Part shown: positions 27,995 to 35,848 of the stretch, one piece after another
How the letters are laid out: the number at the start of each line of letters is the position of its first letter
How positions within the stretch are numbered: the stretch's first letter is position 1
From: an uncultured Paludibaculum sp.
GTDB lineage: Bacteria; Acidobacteriota; Terriglobia; Bryobacterales; Bryobacteraceae
Assembly: GCF_963665245.1 (NCBI RefSeq)
Contig: NZ_OY762267.1
Location: 2,914,001-2,978,000, forward strand
Direction of reading: 5' to 3'
Length of the DNA: 64,000 nt
Program-made: the position numbers and the translations under genes
The notes under the pieces: model-generated
What the model saw: only the letters and a program-made list of their open reading frames with translations
Told to the model about the DNA's origin: nothing
The model's database searches: none

Positions 27995-28598
27995 GTTTGC
28001 CCGCCCCCGAATCAAAATCAGAGAAAACGTCAACGAAGCCATCCGGGCGCGCGAAGTGCGCGCTGTCTTTCCGGACGGTTCGGTTGAGGTTATGCCGACG
28101 CAGGCGGCTATACGCCGGGCCCAGGAGCTTGGGCTCGACCTGATCCTCATCGCGCCGACGGCGGAGCCACCGGTGGCCAAGGCCATGGACTATGGCCAGT
28201 GGCAGTATGAGGTCAAGAAGAAACAGCACGAGGCGAAGAAGAAGCAGCACGTGATCCAGGTGAAGGAACTGAAGTTCCGGCCCAACACCGACGACCACGA
28301 CTACACCTTCAAAATGAACCACGCCATGCGCTTCCTGGCGGAGGGCAATCGTGTGAAGGCGGTGGTGCAGTTCCGTGGACGCGAGATCGCGCACGTGGAT
28401 CTGGGCAAGAAACTGCTGCTGCGGTTCGCGGGTGACTTGGCCGAGCACGGCGCCGTAGAAGGTTCGCCGAAGCTGGAAGGGCGCAACGCGCACGTCATCA
28501 TCAGCCCCCTGAAGAAGGACGCGGTGAAGGAAAAGCCCAAGGTGGCCGCGCCGAAGCCTCCGGCACCTGCCAGTTCGCCGGATTCCGGCCGGGCGTAG
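27981..28598 (+). CDS. infC: Translation initiation factor IF-3
   Basis: This 205-residue protein has both IF-3 domains. The N-domain contains RENVNEAIRAREVRAVF and AKAMDYGQWQYEVKKK; a lysine-rich linker follows; the C-domain contains VKELKFRPNTDDHDY and VVQFRGREIAHVDLG. It binds the 30S subunit and controls start-codon selection. It starts with an ordinary ATG, not a rare codon, and no other start exists before the in-frame TGA at 27954. The C-terminal tail (Pro/Ala/Lys-rich, about 25 residues) is extra. rpmI and rplT, which usually follow infC, are absent; a convergent HNH gene comes next. Confidence 0.93.
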   Translation: MYPSRFARPRIKIRENVNEAIRAREVRAVFPDGSVEVMPTQAAIRRAQELGLDLILIAPTAEPPVAKAMDYGQWQYEVKKKQHEAKKKQHVIQVKELKFRPNTDDHDYTFKMNHAMRFLAEGNRVKAVVQFRGREIAHVDLGKKLLLRFAGDLAEHGAVEGSPKLEGRNAHVIISPLKKDAVKEKPKVAAPKPPAPASSPDSGRA

Positions 28599-28605
28599 AG
28601 TTCGC

Positions 28606-28626
28606 GGGGCGGCGGGCAGCCGCCCC
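28606..28626. terminator. Bidirectional hairpin terminator between infC and the HNH gene
   Basis: GGGGCGGC (28606-28613) pairs perfectly with GCCGCCCC (28619-28626) across a five-base loop. It sits eight bases after the infC stop and just before the stop of the convergent HNH gene, so it can serve both. No T-run follows. Confidence 0.6.
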
Positions 28627-28633
28627 TATCTCA

Positions 28634-29164
28634 CTAATAGAACAGGTACTTCTTCCACTGTTCGTCGCTCTTCGCGAGTAGACGCATCAGGTGGCGACCG
28701 GTGTGTAAATTGAACGGGCGCGGCTGATGAAGCAGGCGCATGCCCGCCTCTTCGGGTGTACGATTCCCTTTCCTGTTATTGCACGAATGGCAGCAGGCGA
28801 CCAGATTTTCCCACGTGGTCTCCCCGCTGCGGGAGCGCGGAATGACGTGATCGAGTGTCAGGTCGGCGCTATTGAACACCTTGTGGCAGTACTGGCAGGT
28901 GTAGCGATCGCGCATCATGATGTTCTTGCGGGAAAGCGCCCGTGTCTGGTGCGGAATCCGGCGATATTCGAGAAGCCGGATTACGCTAGGCATGGGTACC
29001 GCCGCGCGCTGGGCATGGAAGATGCCCGGGGTGTGTTCTTCGGTCAAGGCAACGCCTTTGAGGACGAGCACGAGGGCACGGCGCGCGGCACAGATGTTAA
29101 TGGGCTCGTAGCTGGCATTCAGCACGAGCACCGGCCTGTGCAGGCGGTCGGGTGTCGTGTTCAT
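28634..29164 (-). CDS. HNH endonuclease
   Basis: This 176-residue protein has a classic HNH/zinc core: CQYCHKVF, then [13 protein letters not shown] (catalytic His), [16 protein letters not shown] and a C-terminal [18 protein letters not shown]. The N-terminus [13 protein letters not shown] is typical of a widespread stand-alone bacterial HNH family, not of mobile-intron enzymes. It starts directly after the ComF stop, so it is co-transcribed with comF. The physiological substrate is unknown. Confidence 0.9.
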   Translation of the reverse strand: MNTTPDRLHRPVLVLNASYEPINICAARRALVLVLKGVALTEEHTPGIFHAQRAAVPMPSVIRLLEYRRIPHQTRALSRKNIMMRDRYTCQYCHKVFNSADLTLDHVIPRSRSGETTWENLVACCHSCNNRKGNRTPEEAGMRLLHQPRPFNLHTGRHLMRLLAKSDEQWKKYLFY

Positions 29165-29809
29165 TCAGTCACTCCTCTCCATTCCATCAGCGATTCTCAC
29201 AACTTGAAATCCGCTCAACCGGTCGGTCCGGGCCAGCGTGAGGACGCTGACGCGCGCCGCGCCGGCCCTTTTCAGGGTCGCGGCGGCGGCATTGGCCGTA
29301 GCTCCGGTGGTGAAGACGTCATCGATCAGCAGCAGGCGCCGCCCTTTGGGCTTGCTATCCCTGGGGACAAAAAAAGCGCCGGCGACGTTCGCCCGGCGCT
29401 GTTTTCCGCTTAGTCCCGCCTGCGCGCGCGCATTTCGTTTGCGGCGCAGGCAGGCTGCCTCAGGCAACCCGGTTCTGCGTGCTACCTCCCTGGCTAACAG
29501 ATGGCTCTGATTGAACCCACGGGACAGCAGCTTGCGCCAGTGGATGGGCATGGGCACGATGCCGTCGAAGACCTGATCGCGCGGCAGGGCGCGGGCCAGC
29601 AACCGGCCCAGGGGCGCCGCCAAGGCACGCATACGGTGGTACTTAAAAAGATGGATGAGATCGCGCAGGGCGCCATCGTAGTCGCCGTAAGCGTAGGCGG
29701 CGTCGTACCTGGTAAGGCCCGCGGCGCACAGGCCGCATACCCCATCGCTGTTCAGTGGCCGGGCATTCAGGAAGGGCGTCCGGCACTGGCGGCAGAAATG
29801 CTCCGGCAA
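29165..29809 (-). CDS. comF: ComF-family phosphoribosyltransferase-like protein (intact part)
   Basis: This 214-residue readable portion has the PRPP-loop strand LLLIDDVFTTGATANAAA, the upstream GFNQSHLLAREVARRTG and a zinc-type CRQC...CGLC pair near the start. ComF proteins act in DNA uptake or nucleotide salvage. The TTG at 29809 is the first possible start in this frame, but the same frame continues upstream with unmistakable ComF sequence (see 29810-30002). The true N-terminus is therefore further up and is cut off by a frame change. If the frameshift is a sequencing error, the full gene is 29165-30002. Confidence 0.8.
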   Translation of the reverse strand: MPEHFCRQCRTPFLNARPLNSDGVCGLCAAGLTRYDAAYAYGDYDGALRDLIHLFKYHRMRALAAPLGRLLARALPRDQVFDGIVPMPIHWRKLLSRGFNQSHLLAREVARRTGLPEAACLRRKRNARAQAGLSGKQRRANVAGAFFVPRDSKPKGRRLLLIDDVFTTGATANAAAATLKRAGAARVSVLTLARTDRLSGFQVVRIADGMERSD

Positions 29810-30002
29810 TAAAACCGAGGGGGCCTCGAGACAGGCGGCGCAGACCGGAACGCGGCCAAACTCTTTTAATTCAGCGCCGCAGATGCGGCATTCGTCGGGA
29901 AAGAGGAGCGCAAGAAGTGGGGTCCCGGCTCTCCGAAGCCAGGTTGCGGAAAAGTGCGATGAGGGTTTCGCGAAGTGGAAACTGGGGAAGACCCACCTCC
30001 AT
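29810..30002 (-). pseudogene. comF: Frameshifted N-terminal part of ComF
   Basis: Upstream of 29809 the comF frame stays open and reads LLALLFPDECRICGAEL and then RVPVCAACLEAPSV, supplying the first two CxxC pairs of the ComF zinc domain, yet it holds no ATG, GTG or TTG. The other frame has an ATG at 30002 and reads FPLRETLIALFRNLASESRDP. The two join smoothly if one base is removed from the four-G run at 29919-29922 (+ strand). The gene is thus either disrupted by a 1-base insertion or misread at a homopolymer. Confidence 0.65.
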
Positions 30003-30076
30003 GCTGATTATACTCCAGCAATCCAATGGCCGGGGCTGTGCCGCCCACGGGCCTGTGGTTCACTGAAATGAGACGC

Positions 30077-31864
30077 ATGGCGCTGCTGCTCAACTGCCAA
30101 TCCATCGCCCGCCAGTTTGGGGCTACTACTCTATTCGAAAACGTTTCGCTGACCATCAGCGACGGCGAACGCCACGGCATGATCGGGCCCAACGGCGCCG
30201 GCAAGTCCACACTGCTGAAGGTGATGGCGGAACTTGAACATGCCGATCGCGGCGAGGTCGCGCTGCGCAAGGGTGTGCGCATGACCTATGTGCCACAGGA
30301 CCCGGTCTTCGAGCCCCAAAAGACCGTCCGTCAGATCCTGGACGAGGCGGCGTTTGAACCAACACTCGTGCCGGTAGCCCTGGGTCAGGCGGGCTTCACC
30401 GATCCCCAGGCGAGGGCCGGGGCGCTCTCCGGCGGTTGGCGTAAGCGGTTGGCGATTGCCGTCGCGATGGTCGACCGGCCGGATCTGATGCTGCTGGACG
30501 AACCCACGAACCACCTGGACATCGAAGGCATCGCCTGGCTGGAACGGATGCTGAGCAACGCACCGTACGCCTGCGTGGTGGTGAGCCACGATCGCTACTT
30601 CCTGGAAAACGTCGCCACCCACATGATGGAACTAAACCGGGTGTACCCAGACGGTCTGTTCCGGGTGGCTGGCAACTACAGCAGTTTCCTGGAGAAGCGC
30701 GAGCAGTACTTCGAGGCGCAATCGAAACATCGAGAAGCGCTGGAGATCCGCGTGAAGCGCGAAGTGGAATGGCTGCGGCGTGGCGCCAAGGCGCGCACCC
30801 GTAAGTCCAAAGCCCGCATCGACACGGCCAATGAGATGATTGCCGCCCTGGACGACCTTGAGACACGCACTCGAACCGCGAAGGCCCAGATCGATTTCAC
30901 GGCCAGCGACCGCAAGACGAAGAAACTCATCGAGGTGGAGGGGTTGGAGTACGGGATCGGTGGGCGCACGCTGATGCGGGACCTGAACTTCGTCCTGGCG
31001 CCCGGACGCAGCCTGGGGCTGGCCGGCCCAAACGGTAGCGGCAAGACTACTCTGCTGCGGCTGCTGCTCGATCACTTGAAGCCAACGGCCGGCGCAATCC
31101 GGCGAGCCGACAATCTGCGCGTGGTCTATTTCGAACAGAACCGGCAGCAGATCGACCCCACCCTGACGCTGCGGCGGGCACTGGCGCCGGAGGGCGACTC
31201 CGTTATCTTCAACGGCCGCACCATTCACGTGAACGGCTGGGCCAAGCAGTTCCTGTTCAAGGAAGACCAACTCGTGCAGCCAGTGGGCAGCCTGTCGGGC
31301 GGCGAGCGGGCCCGTGTTCACATCGCCCGCCTAATGCTGGAGGAGGCCGATGTGCTGCTGCTGGACGAACCCACGAACGACCTGGATATCCCCACGCTCG
31401 AGGTGCTGGAAGACAGCCTGGCGGAGTTCCCTGGAGCCCTGGTGCTGGTGACCCACGACCGTTACCTGATGGATCGCGTCACCAACGCAGTACTGGGCCT
31501 GGATGGCGAAGGCGGGGCGCGGATCTACGCCGACCTTTCGCAGTGGGAGGCGGGCCTCAAGGAGGCTCGGCAAGCCAAGTCCACTCAGGCCAAGGCTCAA
31601 TCCGCTCCGGCGGAGAAGCCGATTGAGGCAGCGTCCAAGAAGCGGCTTTCCTACCTGGACCAGCGGGAATGGGACGGGATGGAACAGAAAATCCTTGAAG
31701 CGGAAACGGCGCTGGAGCAGGCCACCACCGAGATGCACGCCGCATCCACCGCCGGGGACGCGCGCCGCCTGGAGGCGTCGTTTCAGGCGATGCAACAGGC
31801 ACAGGCCGAAGTGGACCGTCTATATGCGCGCTGGGCGGAACTCGAAGCCAAACTGTCGCAGTAG
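30077..31864 (+). CDS. uup: ABC-F family ATPase, Uup-like
   Basis: This encodes 595 residues from the ATG at 30077, with ATGs at 30068 and 30026 as alternatives. There are two ABC domains in tandem and no membrane segments. The first has GPNGAGKST, a variant signature LSGGWRKR and DEPTNHLD; the second has GPNGSGKTT, LSGGERAR and DEPTNDLD. An arm/linker with REVEWLRRGAKARTRKSKAR lies between them. A C-terminal coiled coil (about residues 525-595, ILEAETALEQATTEMH onward) is the mark of Uup instead of EttA. Uup acts on ribosomes and affects DNA-repair-related stability. It diverges from comF. Confidence 0.88.
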   Translation: MALLLNCQSIARQFGATTLFENVSLTISDGERHGMIGPNGAGKSTLLKVMAELEHADRGEVALRKGVRMTYVPQDPVFEPQKTVRQILDEAAFEPTLVPVALGQAGFTDPQARAGALSGGWRKRLAIAVAMVDRPDLMLLDEPTNHLDIEGIAWLERMLSNAPYACVVVSHDRYFLENVATHMMELNRVYPDGLFRVAGNYSSFLEKREQYFEAQSKHREALEIRVKREVEWLRRGAKARTRKSKARIDTANEMIAALDDLETRTRTAKAQIDFTASDRKTKKLIEVEGLEYGIGGRTLMRDLNFVLAPGRSLGLAGPNGSGKTTLLRLLLDHLKPTAGAIRRADNLRVVYFEQNRQQIDPTLTLRRALAPEGDSVIFNGRTIHVNGWAKQFLFKEDQLVQPVGSLSGGERARVHIARLMLEEADVLLLDEPTNDLDIPTLEVLEDSLAEFPGALVLVTHDRYLMDRVTNAVLGLDGEGGARIYADLSQWEAGLKEARQAKSTQAKAQSAPAEKPIEAASKKRLSYLDQREWDGMEQKILEAETALEQATTEMHAASTAGDARRLEASFQAMQQAQAEVDRLYARWAELEAKLSQ

Positions 31865-31870
31865 TCCGGC

Positions 31871-32521
31871 TTAGCTGAACTGCGCCTTGAAGCGGTCGAA
31901 CTCCTCACGCAGATTTCTCAGTTCCTCCTCCAGGCGCTCCACCCGCTCCTGAAGCGGTGATCCGTGGACCACGGCAGTTTCCGCGTAGGGCGCGGCCGGC
32001 ATCGCTGGTTCGCCCGAGAGCAGATGGGCCCAGCGGGCCTCCTTCATGCCTGGGACACGCTCCAACTGGCGCACGATGGGCTCGGGGTCGCGCGCGGCCA
32101 GCCTTTCGAGGGTGTGAGTGAGGGCATCGAGATCGTCGAATGCATGCATGCGGTCGGTCCGCTGGCGCAGTTCGCCAGGGGTCTGGGGACCGCGCAGCAG
32201 CAGGACGGTGAGCACGGACATCTCGCCGCGCGTGAAGTTGAAGCGTTCGTTCAGGCGGTGGCGGAACTTCTCCACACGGCTGCCCGCCTCGGAGACGAAC
32301 GTGGCCAAGCCGCGGTCGCGGAGCGAGCTAAGTGCCTCTCGCACCGTGACTTCGTCGAAACTGACCACCGGATCGCGGTTGGTTTTCTGATTGCAGGCGT
32401 TGGTGAGCGCGTTCAGCGACAGAGGGTAATACTCCGGTGTGGCCATGTCTTTTTCGGCAAGGCAACCCAGCACCCTGGCTTCCACGAGGTCGAGATCGAA
32501 TGACACACAAAAGGATGCCAC
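31871..32521 (-). CDS. YceH-family (DUF480) winged-helix protein
   Basis: This encodes 216 residues from GTG at 32521. It opens with the family signature LDLVEARVLGCLAEKDMATPEYYPLSLNALT and continues with CNQKTNRDP, SLRDRGLATF and RGPQTPGELRQRT. The family is built of two winged helices and is suspected to be regulatory, without a known target. A C-terminal coiled coil (RVERLEEELRNLREEFDRF) may dimerise it. It converges with the ABC-F gene (6-base gap) and diverges from the outer-membrane-like gene at 32561. Confidence 0.88.
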   Translation of the reverse strand: MASFCVSFDLDLVEARVLGCLAEKDMATPEYYPLSLNALTNACNQKTNRDPVVSFDEVTVREALSSLRDRGLATFVSEAGSRVEKFRHRLNERFNFTRGEMSVLTVLLLRGPQTPGELRQRTDRMHAFDDLDALTHTLERLAARDPEPIVRQLERVPGMKEARWAHLLSGEPAMPAAPYAETAVVHGSPLQERVERLEEELRNLREEFDRFKAQFS

Positions 32522-32560
32522 AGTCCTCGATCAACGTGGTGTAATGAAAAATTCACACAA

Positions 32561-33211
32561 ATGAAACACTGGCTGTTCGCCGGCGCAATGCTGGCTGCGC
32601 TGGCTCAGTCACCCGCCTCGGCGGACGACGTCGAGTCGCTACACATCACCAATCTGAACTTCGAGTTTCGGCGCGGGCTGACGCTACAGATGCACACGCG
32701 TGTCAGAACTTTCGAGAACCTAGGAGCCTACAACCAGTTTCGAGGCGGCCCGGTCCTGTTGTGGCAGACCAACCCGCGGCTGATGATTATCTCCGGCTAT
32801 TACTACACCGATCAGAACCGGCGCATCCTGCACACGAGCTATCCCATTCACCGGCCCTTTGGTGGGCTCCAATACCGCGTTTGGCGCGGCGAGTTCTGGT
32901 CGCTGGACGCACGCGGAGTGGCCGAGCGGTTCCACTCCTCCGCATTTTCCGACTACTGGCGCTTCCGCAAACGCGCGATACTCCTGAGGGAAACGCGATA
33001 TGGCGAGCCCTACCTCACGGGTGAGGCAATTCGCGAACGCGGGGCCTGGTATGGACGGTACACCGCGGGCGTTCTCTGGGCGGTCCACCCGCGGCTGAAG
33101 GTGGGTACAGGTTACGAATTCCGCCAGGCGATGTCGGGCCCGCCGTCGCACGTCCTGGCAACTTTGGTGGAATGGCGGGCCCGCCCGCTCAAGACAACAC
33201 AGCGGAACTAG
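32561..33211 (+). CDS. Exported beta-rich protein, possible DUF2490-like outer-membrane protein
   Basis: This encodes 216 residues. A signal peptide (HWLFAGAMLAALAQSPASA) is followed by alternating aromatic/polar strands (RLMIISGYYYTDQNRR, LKVGTGYEFRQAM), as expected of a small outer-membrane barrel. The layout resembles DUF2490 proteins, but I am not certain. It stands alone, and its stop overlaps the stop of the convergent phosphodiesterase gene by four bases. Confidence 0.65.
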   Translation: MKHWLFAGAMLAALAQSPASADDVESLHITNLNFEFRRGLTLQMHTRVRTFENLGAYNQFRGGPVLLWQTNPRLMIISGYYYTDQNRRILHTSYPIHRPFGGLQYRVWRGEFWSLDARGVAERFHSSAFSDYWRFRKRAILLRETRYGEPYLTGEAIRERGAWYGRYTAGVLWAVHPRLKVGTGYEFRQAMSGPPSHVLATLVEWRARPLKTTQRN

Positions 33212-34029
33212 GGTAGAGCAAATACGGAGATCACCGGAAAGTGATCGGACGGATATAACGTTCCTTCGTGGCTGGTGATGATCTCGGAGTGCGTCACCTT
33301 CCAGGGGGCACGGTAGAGAATCCAATCGATGCGGTCGGGACCAGGCTTGCCGCGGAAGGCGTGGAAAGTTCCTGCGTCCTTTCCTGGATTGGCTTCCTTC
33401 CAGGAGTCCTTCATCAAGGGGCTGAACTGGGCGTAGGCGCCGCCCGCCGCCGGTGCGTTGAAATCTCCGGTGAGCACGATGGGGAGGTCGTCGTCATACA
33501 GGCCGATGCGCGCCGCCAGTAGCCGCGCGCACTTCACCCGCGCAGCCTCGTCGTTAGCCCTGTGCGGAAAGTGCGTATTCAGGAAGAGGAACTTCGCGCC
33601 GCCGCTAGTCATCTCGAACAGCGCCCAGGTGACCATGCGCGGAAGGCTCATCTGCCAGGAACTGCTACCGGGGCGTTCCGGTGTCGTGGAGAGCCAGAAA
33701 TCTCCGGAGTCCACCACACGGAGCCGATCCTTGCGATAGAAGACGCCCATGTGTTCGTCTTCGTGATTCCCTCTACGGCTGACTCCGAACCAGGCGTAGT
33801 CCGGCAGCTTCTCGACAATGTACTGCCCTTGCTCATAGAACAGCTCCTGCGTGCCCATGACGTCCGGCGCCTGCGCCTTGACGGTTTGAATGAACAGATC
33901 GCGCCGGGCGGACCAGATGTTGGCGCCGTCGCCCGGATTTGGGTAGCGAACATTGAATGTCATCACGCGGAGAGTCTCCGCTGGGGCAAGGGTGGTCAAG
34001 AGAAGTGTCAGGAGGAAGACTTTCGTCAT
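33208..34029 (-). CDS. Exported endonuclease/exonuclease/phosphatase-family protein
   Basis: This encodes 273 residues from the ATG at 34029. The frame is open far upstream, but that part is antisense to the next gene. A signal peptide ([15 protein letters not shown]) leads into the EEP fold: [21 protein letters not shown] (metal Glu), [15 protein letters not shown] and the C-terminal SDHFPV with catalytic Asp-His. Substrate could be a phospholipid, a sugar phosphate or extracellular nucleic acid. It diverges from the DUF1080 gene at 34081. Confidence 0.88.
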   Translation of the reverse strand: MTKVFLLTLLLTTLAPAETLRVMTFNVRYPNPGDGANIWSARRDLFIQTVKAQAPDVMGTQELFYEQGQYIVEKLPDYAWFGVSRRGNHEDEHMGVFYRKDRLRVVDSGDFWLSTTPERPGSSSWQMSLPRMVTWALFEMTSGGAKFLFLNTHFPHRANDEAARVKCARLLAARIGLYDDDLPIVLTGDFNAPAAGGAYAQFSPLMKDSWKEANPGKDAGTFHAFRGKPGPDRIDWILYRAPWKVTHSEIITSHEGTLYPSDHFPVISVFALP

Positions 34030-34080
34030 GCCACTACGGTATACGATGGCGACCCCGCGTTTGGGGTATCTTCTAAAGAC

Positions 34081-34746
34081 ATGGCGCAAAGAACAATGAC
34101 CACCAGACGCGCACTTCTCGCTGCCCTCGCGGCGGCGCCTGTCGCGCTCGCGCAGGAAGAAGCCGGCTTCACTCCGCTGTTTAACGGTAAGGACCTGACG
34201 GGCTGGACGCTCGTCCATGGCCGCGGTCCAGGCTATGTGGTGACGGACGGTGTGATTGAATGCCCCAAGGAGGGCGGCGGAAACCTCTTCACCGAGAAAG
34301 AGTACTCGAACTTCGTTCTTCGCCTGGAGTGGCGAGTGTGGGAGGGCAGCAACAACGGCGTTGGCATCCGCGCTCCGCTGGAGGGCGACGCGGCATATGT
34401 CGGCATGGAGATCCAGGTTCTCGACGAGGAATCGGCGATATACCACGGGAAGGAGCCGATCAAGCCTGAGCAGTACACCGGCTCGGTCTACGGTGTGTTC
34501 GCCGCCAAGCACGGATTCGTGAAGCGCAATGGCGTGTGGAACAAGGAAGAGATCATGGCGAATGGCCGGAACATCAAAGTCACCTTGAACGGCCATGTGA
34601 TTACCGATGTGAATCTCGATGCGGTGAAGGATCCTGAAGTCCTAAAGAAGCATCCCGGCCTGCTGCGCACTAGCGGCCACATCGGCTTCCTCGGTCACGG
34701 AACCAAGGTCGAGTTCCGTAACGTCAGGATCAAGACGCTGGCTTAG
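34081..34746 (+). CDS. Exported DUF1080 protein (3-keto-disaccharide hydrolase family)
   Basis: This encodes 221 residues from the ATG at 34081 (34096 also possible). A Tat-like leader [18 protein letters not shown] is followed by one concanavalin-like DUF1080 domain: [14 protein letters not shown] at the start, [21 protein letters not shown] in the core, [20 protein letters not shown] at the end. Some characterised DUF1080 proteins hydrolyse 3-keto-disaccharides in the periplasm. It is one of four DUF1080 genes in the window. It is monocistronic, with a hairpin after it. Confidence 0.88.
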   Translation: MAQRTMTTRRALLAALAAAPVALAQEEAGFTPLFNGKDLTGWTLVHGRGPGYVVTDGVIECPKEGGGNLFTEKEYSNFVLRLEWRVWEGSNNGVGIRAPLEGDAAYVGMEIQVLDEESAIYHGKEPIKPEQYTGSVYGVFAAKHGFVKRNGVWNKEEIMANGRNIKVTLNGHVITDVNLDAVKDPEVLKKHPGLLRTSGHIGFLGHGTKVEFRNVRIKTLA

Positions 34747-34790
34747 CCAAGCAAACTCAAGGTTCCATAGCCACGCAAGGAAGGAATCCC

Positions 34791-34821
34791 GGGGCGCTCC
34801 CTATGTCCGGGTTAGCGCCCC
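34791..34821 (+). terminator. Hairpin terminator after the DUF1080 gene
   Basis: GGGGCGCT (34791-34798) pairs perfectly with AGCGCCCC (34814-34821) across a 15-base loop, 44 bases after the stop. It lacks a T-run, as do most hairpins in this GC-rich window. Confidence 0.5.
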
Positions 34822-34873
34822 CGTCACCCGACGTGGGGGATTCACAAACGGCTGGAACCGTGATAGGACAGAA

Positions 34874-35776
34874 GTGGCTATGACGTGTCCGCCAGAAGTG
34901 GAAAACGGCGCGGGGCAGCCGAGGGTGCTCCCCCGAGCGCCGAGGGAGCTAACGAGCCAGATGCTGCCCCGCCTGGGTGAGGGCATCGGAAAAGTAGTGT
35001 ATGCCTCACAACATTGGGTGGTGAAGCGGGAGCGCACTCCGTCGGAAATCCTGGCACTCATCGTCGTCTGGAAGATGGTGCGTAACCTGGAACGCGTCAC
35101 GCCTGGCAATTTTGCACGCCGCCTGCTGGAACACCCCTCCCGTCAGATCAGGTTTCTGAGAGTCATCGTTCAGGCCCTGGTGCTGGTGGCGCCACGGGGA
35201 GTCTGGTTCACCTCGCACGCCGGCGAAATGTGGCGGCTTTACCGAAAGCGTGACAAGCGCGGCGAGGGCTTGGCGCGCCAGCGATTGGCCGGCACGGAAC
35301 TGATGCCCGAAGTGGTCACCTTCCCGCCCGCCAAAGTCCGCGTGGGCGGCTGGCCTGGCTGGCTGACCGTTTCCCAGGCGACAGAGCGGGTGGAAGGCAC
35401 CCTCTATCAGCGCCTGAACGAACTGGCCGCCGCCGGTCGCTTCGAAGAGATGGAGCGCTGGCTCACGCGCCTGTTGGAGACACGCCGGCAAGGCTGGCAG
35501 CACGGGGTGTTCTCCATCGACTCGCATCTCAAGAATTATGGCGTCACGGGAGACCGGATCGTTCTTCTCGACGCCGGCGGTCTCACCAACCGCTGGCATG
35601 AGATCGAAAGCCGGCTGAACTACGAAGACGAAGTGGAGCAACCACATCTGCAACTGGGACTCGGTCACGTGCTGCACGACCGCCCGGACATCGCCGGCCG
35701 GTTGAACCGGCGTTGGAAATCGGTGGTCAATCGGGACGAAGTGATGCGCAACTGGCCTAACGACATACCGGCCTGA
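34874..35776 (+). CDS. Protein-kinase-like (PKL fold) protein, possibly lipopolysaccharide-kinase type
   Basis: This encodes 300 residues. The second half carries the kinase catalytic pattern HGVFSIDSHLKNYGVTGDRIVLLDAGG: an HG..D.H..N loop followed by the metal-binding D-x-G. The lysine in KVVYASQHWVVKRER may be the ATP-binding one. The glycine loop is weak. Relatives phosphorylate lipid A, small molecules or quinone-pathway partners. It is 72 bases upstream of an ABC-2 exporter pair, so an envelope-lipid role is plausible but unproven. Confidence 0.65.
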   Translation: MAMTCPPEVENGAGQPRVLPRAPRELTSQMLPRLGEGIGKVVYASQHWVVKRERTPSEILALIVVWKMVRNLERVTPGNFARRLLEHPSRQIRFLRVIVQALVLVAPRGVWFTSHAGEMWRLYRKRDKRGEGLARQRLAGTELMPEVVTFPPAKVRVGGWPGWLTVSQATERVEGTLYQRLNELAAAGRFEEMERWLTRLLETRRQGWQHGVFSIDSHLKNYGVTGDRIVLLDAGGLTNRWHEIESRLNYEDEVEQPHLQLGLGHVLHDRPDIAGRLNRRWKSVVNRDEVMRNWPNDIPA

Positions 35777-35848
35777 CCCTGCACCCACAGTTGGATTCAG
35801 GATTCACTTGCACGGGAACATCGTGGGTGCGCCGGCGTCTATACGGTC

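Noticed and set aside
33562..34080. Long in-frame extension before the DUF1080 gene at 34081
   Set aside because: It is antisense to the EEP-family gene and low in protein character. The Tat-like leader begins at 34081 or 34096.
34030..34596. Upstream extension of the EEP-family gene
   Set aside because: It lies antisense to the DUF1080 gene, and the signal peptide begins at 34029.
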